From Chloroflexota bacterium (GTDB lineage Bacteria > Chloroflexota > Anaerolineae > Anaerolineales > Anaerolineaceae), in NCBI GenBank assembly GCA_009773005.1, contig WOUT01000008.1, forward strand, positions 1 to 64,000: 64,000 bases of DNA. The letters are read 5' to 3'. The position numbers were made by a program, and so were the translations under genes. The notes beneath the pieces are model-generated. The model worked only from the letters and a program-made list of their open reading frames with translations, had not been told where the DNA came from and did no database searches. This document shows, piece by piece, positions 62,537 to 64,000 of the stretch; positions within the stretch are counted from its first letter, which is position 1; each line of letters starts with the position of its first letter.

Positions 62537-63910
62537 ATGACGACGATCGCCGCATCAGCCACTCTGGAAAAAGACCGCTTGCCGTTTTTGACTAAATTGG
62601 TTTATGGGCTCGCAGACTGGGGCAACACCACAACAACCACCATCGTTGGATTTTTCTTTCTTTTTTTTCTGACCGATGTCGCCCTGCTCCCCGCTGCTTA
62701 CGCCACTCCGGTTTTGCTGATCGGCACGATCTGGGATGCCATCAACGATCCGCTGATCGGAGTGTTTGCCGATAAAGTGCACACCCGCTGGGGCAGACGC
62801 CGTCCCTTCTTTCTGATCGGCGCCATTCCCTTCGGACTTACTTTCATGATGTTGTGGTGGGTTCCTCCATTCACCAACCCTTTGGCATTGATGGCGTATT
62901 ACACCGTGGCATATATTCTTTTTGATACCGCATTTACTTTTGTGGTCGTTCCTTACGGTGCGTTGACCCCTGAGTTAACCTCCGACTACGATGAGCGCAC
63001 CCGACTCACCGGTTACCGTATGGCAGTGAGTATGGGTGGCGGGCTGATCGCCGCCTTCATGGTGCCTATCTTCGCGGGTATGTTCGCCCAACCTCGCACA
63101 GGATATTTGATCATGGCGGTCATTTTTGGCGTACTCGCCATGATCCCGTATTTCGTCCTGTTTTTCAGGATTAAAGAACGGTATACAGAAACAAAAACCA
63201 GCGATTTAAGTTTGTATAAAAGCTTCTTTTATACCTGGCGCAACCGCGCTTTTCGATTCGCCGCCGGCATCTACATAACTGCCTGGATGACCGTCGCGCT
63301 AATCAGCGCCCTATTTCAGTACTACATCACTTATTGGATGAATATGGCTGGCCAGTTGGGATACATTCTCGGAGTTGTACAATTGGCTGCATTGATATGC
63401 ATCCCCATCATTGTAAAAATGTCAGATAAATTTGGCAAAACCCGCACGTACATTTACGGTCTCATGTGGTGGGCAGTGGTTATGCTTTCGCTATCTTTCC
63501 TCCCCTCAACTGCCCGAACCCTGGCCTATGTCGTGGGAGCGTTGGCTGGTCTGGGTATCGCTGCCGCACATGTCATACCTTGGTCAATCCTGCCGGATGT
63601 GATTGACCAGGATGAACTTGAAACTGGTCACCGCCGGGAAGGGACTTTTTACGGTTTTTTGGTTTTTCTTCAAAAATCCGGAACTGCGCTCGCGCTGGCC
63701 TTGATTCCTTGGGTTCTCTCCCGCACCGGTTATGTCCCAAACGCTGTCCAAAACACCGAAACTCTCAACGCCATCCGTTTTATGATAGGTCCAGTTCCAG
63801 CCATCTTGCTGACCATCTCCATGCTGTTCGCCTGGAAGTTCCCCATCAACCGGGAAAAATTCTCCAGCCTTCGCAACGCATTGGAAACAAAACGTGAGAA
63901 TGAAAATTAG
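62537..63910 (+). CDS. MFS transporter, GPH (MelB-like) family
   Basis: 457 residues with twelve membrane helices. VYGLADWGNTTTTTIVGFF, WDAINDPLIGVFADKVHTRWGRRRPF and PYGALTPELTSDYDERTRLT are the GPH/MelB hallmarks, including the Asp pair on helix 2 used for cation coupling. It should be a Na+ or H+ symporter for a glycoside or related solute. GGAG precedes the ATG. No glycosidase gene adjoins it; the nearest is the alpha-glucosidase at 53764. Confidence 0.93.
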   Translation: MTTIAASATLEKDRLPFLTKLVYGLADWGNTTTTTIVGFFFLFFLTDVALLPAAYATPVLLIGTIWDAINDPLIGVFADKVHTRWGRRRPFFLIGAIPFGLTFMMLWWVPPFTNPLALMAYYTVAYILFDTAFTFVVVPYGALTPELTSDYDERTRLTGYRMAVSMGGGLIAAFMVPIFAGMFAQPRTGYLIMAVIFGVLAMIPYFVLFFRIKERYTETKTSDLSLYKSFFYTWRNRAFRFAAGIYITAWMTVALISALFQYYITYWMNMAGQLGYILGVVQLAALICIPIIVKMSDKFGKTRTYIYGLMWWAVVMLSLSFLPSTARTLAYVVGALAGLGIAAAHVIPWSILPDVIDQDELETGHRREGTFYGFLVFLQKSGTALALALIPWVLSRTGYVPNAVQNTETLNAIRFMIGPVPAILLTISMLFAWKFPINREKFSSLRNALETKRENEN

Positions 63911-63926
63911 AGTGTAAAATGCACCT

Positions 63927-64000
63927 ATGAGCTTGAATAGAAAACCGAGAGATTGGCTGCCCATCCTGTTATTTTGTATCACCGCAGGTTTATTGGCAAC
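63927..64000 (+). CDS. Start of a further membrane protein, cut by the window end
   Basis: The frame is open from ATG 63927 to the window edge. It reads MSLNRKPRDWLPILLFCITA followed by GLLA, that is a short basic segment then a hydrophobic helix, so a signal anchor or first membrane helix. Seventeen bases separate it from the MFS stop. No ribosome site is obvious. Family unknown. Confidence 0.5.
   Translation, partial: MSLNRKPRDWLPILLFCITAGLLA

Overview
The window looks like a chromosomal segment of a monoderm Anaerolineae-type member of the Chloroflexota. This is an inference from gene families and gene order, with no rRNA present to confirm it. Supporting signs are an actinobacterial/chloroflexal type IleS under T-box control, a KMSKS-type TyrS, an rpmH-rnpA-yidD-(PQQ propeller lipoprotein)-yidC-jag cluster, a cpaF-type ATPase beside two-component genes, FHA-domain genes next to a SEDS/PBP gene, and many PAS/GAF sensor proteins. 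Nearly all genes are housekeeping or signalling genes. No rRNA, CRISPR array, insertion sequence or intact prophage was seen.

Layout. 1-870 is an A+T-rich edge with a truncated unknown gene, gene-poor debris, a 16-bp repeat of a tRNA 3' end, and a tRNA with anticodon CAT. 921-6375 carries radC (minus), then a plus-strand run of a membrane zinc-ribbon protein, a PfkB kinase, parA, parB and an amidohydrolase. 6403-10978 is a signalling block: a histidine kinase with an MshEN-like N-terminus, a second GAF histidine kinase, an OmpR-type regulator, a small protein and a CpaF ATPase. 11055-13925 holds a double-HTH regulator, a TPR protein, an acetyltransferase and a membrane-anchored DsbA-like thioredoxin. 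13976-17790 (minus) holds a DUF554 protein, cobalamin adenosyltransferase, an unknown protein, an orphan peptide-type substrate-binding protein and secG. 17856-24199 (plus) holds a PHP protein, a YbaK protein, two FHA proteins, MTA phosphorylase and a RodA/FtsW-PBP fusion whose PBP half has lost its catalytic residues.

24250-41709 is mostly minus strand: tyrS, a metallo-hydrolase, lgt, a CDP-alcohol phosphatidyltransferase, ftsK, an S1-domain protein, a 7TM-GAF membrane regulator, an acetyltransferase, purine nucleoside phosphorylase, threonine aldolase, rluD, lspA and T-box-controlled ileS, with one plus-strand HNH gene. 42160-45135 is a 991-residue PAS-GAFx4-HD-GYP protein. 45240-58948 (minus) holds pyrimidine-nucleoside phosphorylase, the jag/yidC/yidD/rnpA/rpmH cluster, two TrkA-like proteins with a KimA-like transporter, an alpha-glucosidase, mtaB, a lipoprotein and a TPR protein. 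59084-64000 (plus) holds a cold-shock protein, a methyltransferase, a membrane protein, an acetyltransferase, an MFS symporter and the start of one more membrane protein.

How the parts fit. Membrane-protein and lipoprotein biogenesis is well represented (secG, yidC, yidD, lgt, lspA). A c-di-GMP theme is possible: the HD-GYP protein could degrade the nucleotide and the MshEN-type kinase could sense it next to a CpaF motor ATPase. A potassium theme is likely at 50327-53625. Promoters of the TTGAC-N17/18-TATAAT type are clear at secG, ileS, rpmH and the KimA-like gene. Several other genes have TATAAT ending 6-8 nt before the start codon, which suggests leaderless transcripts.
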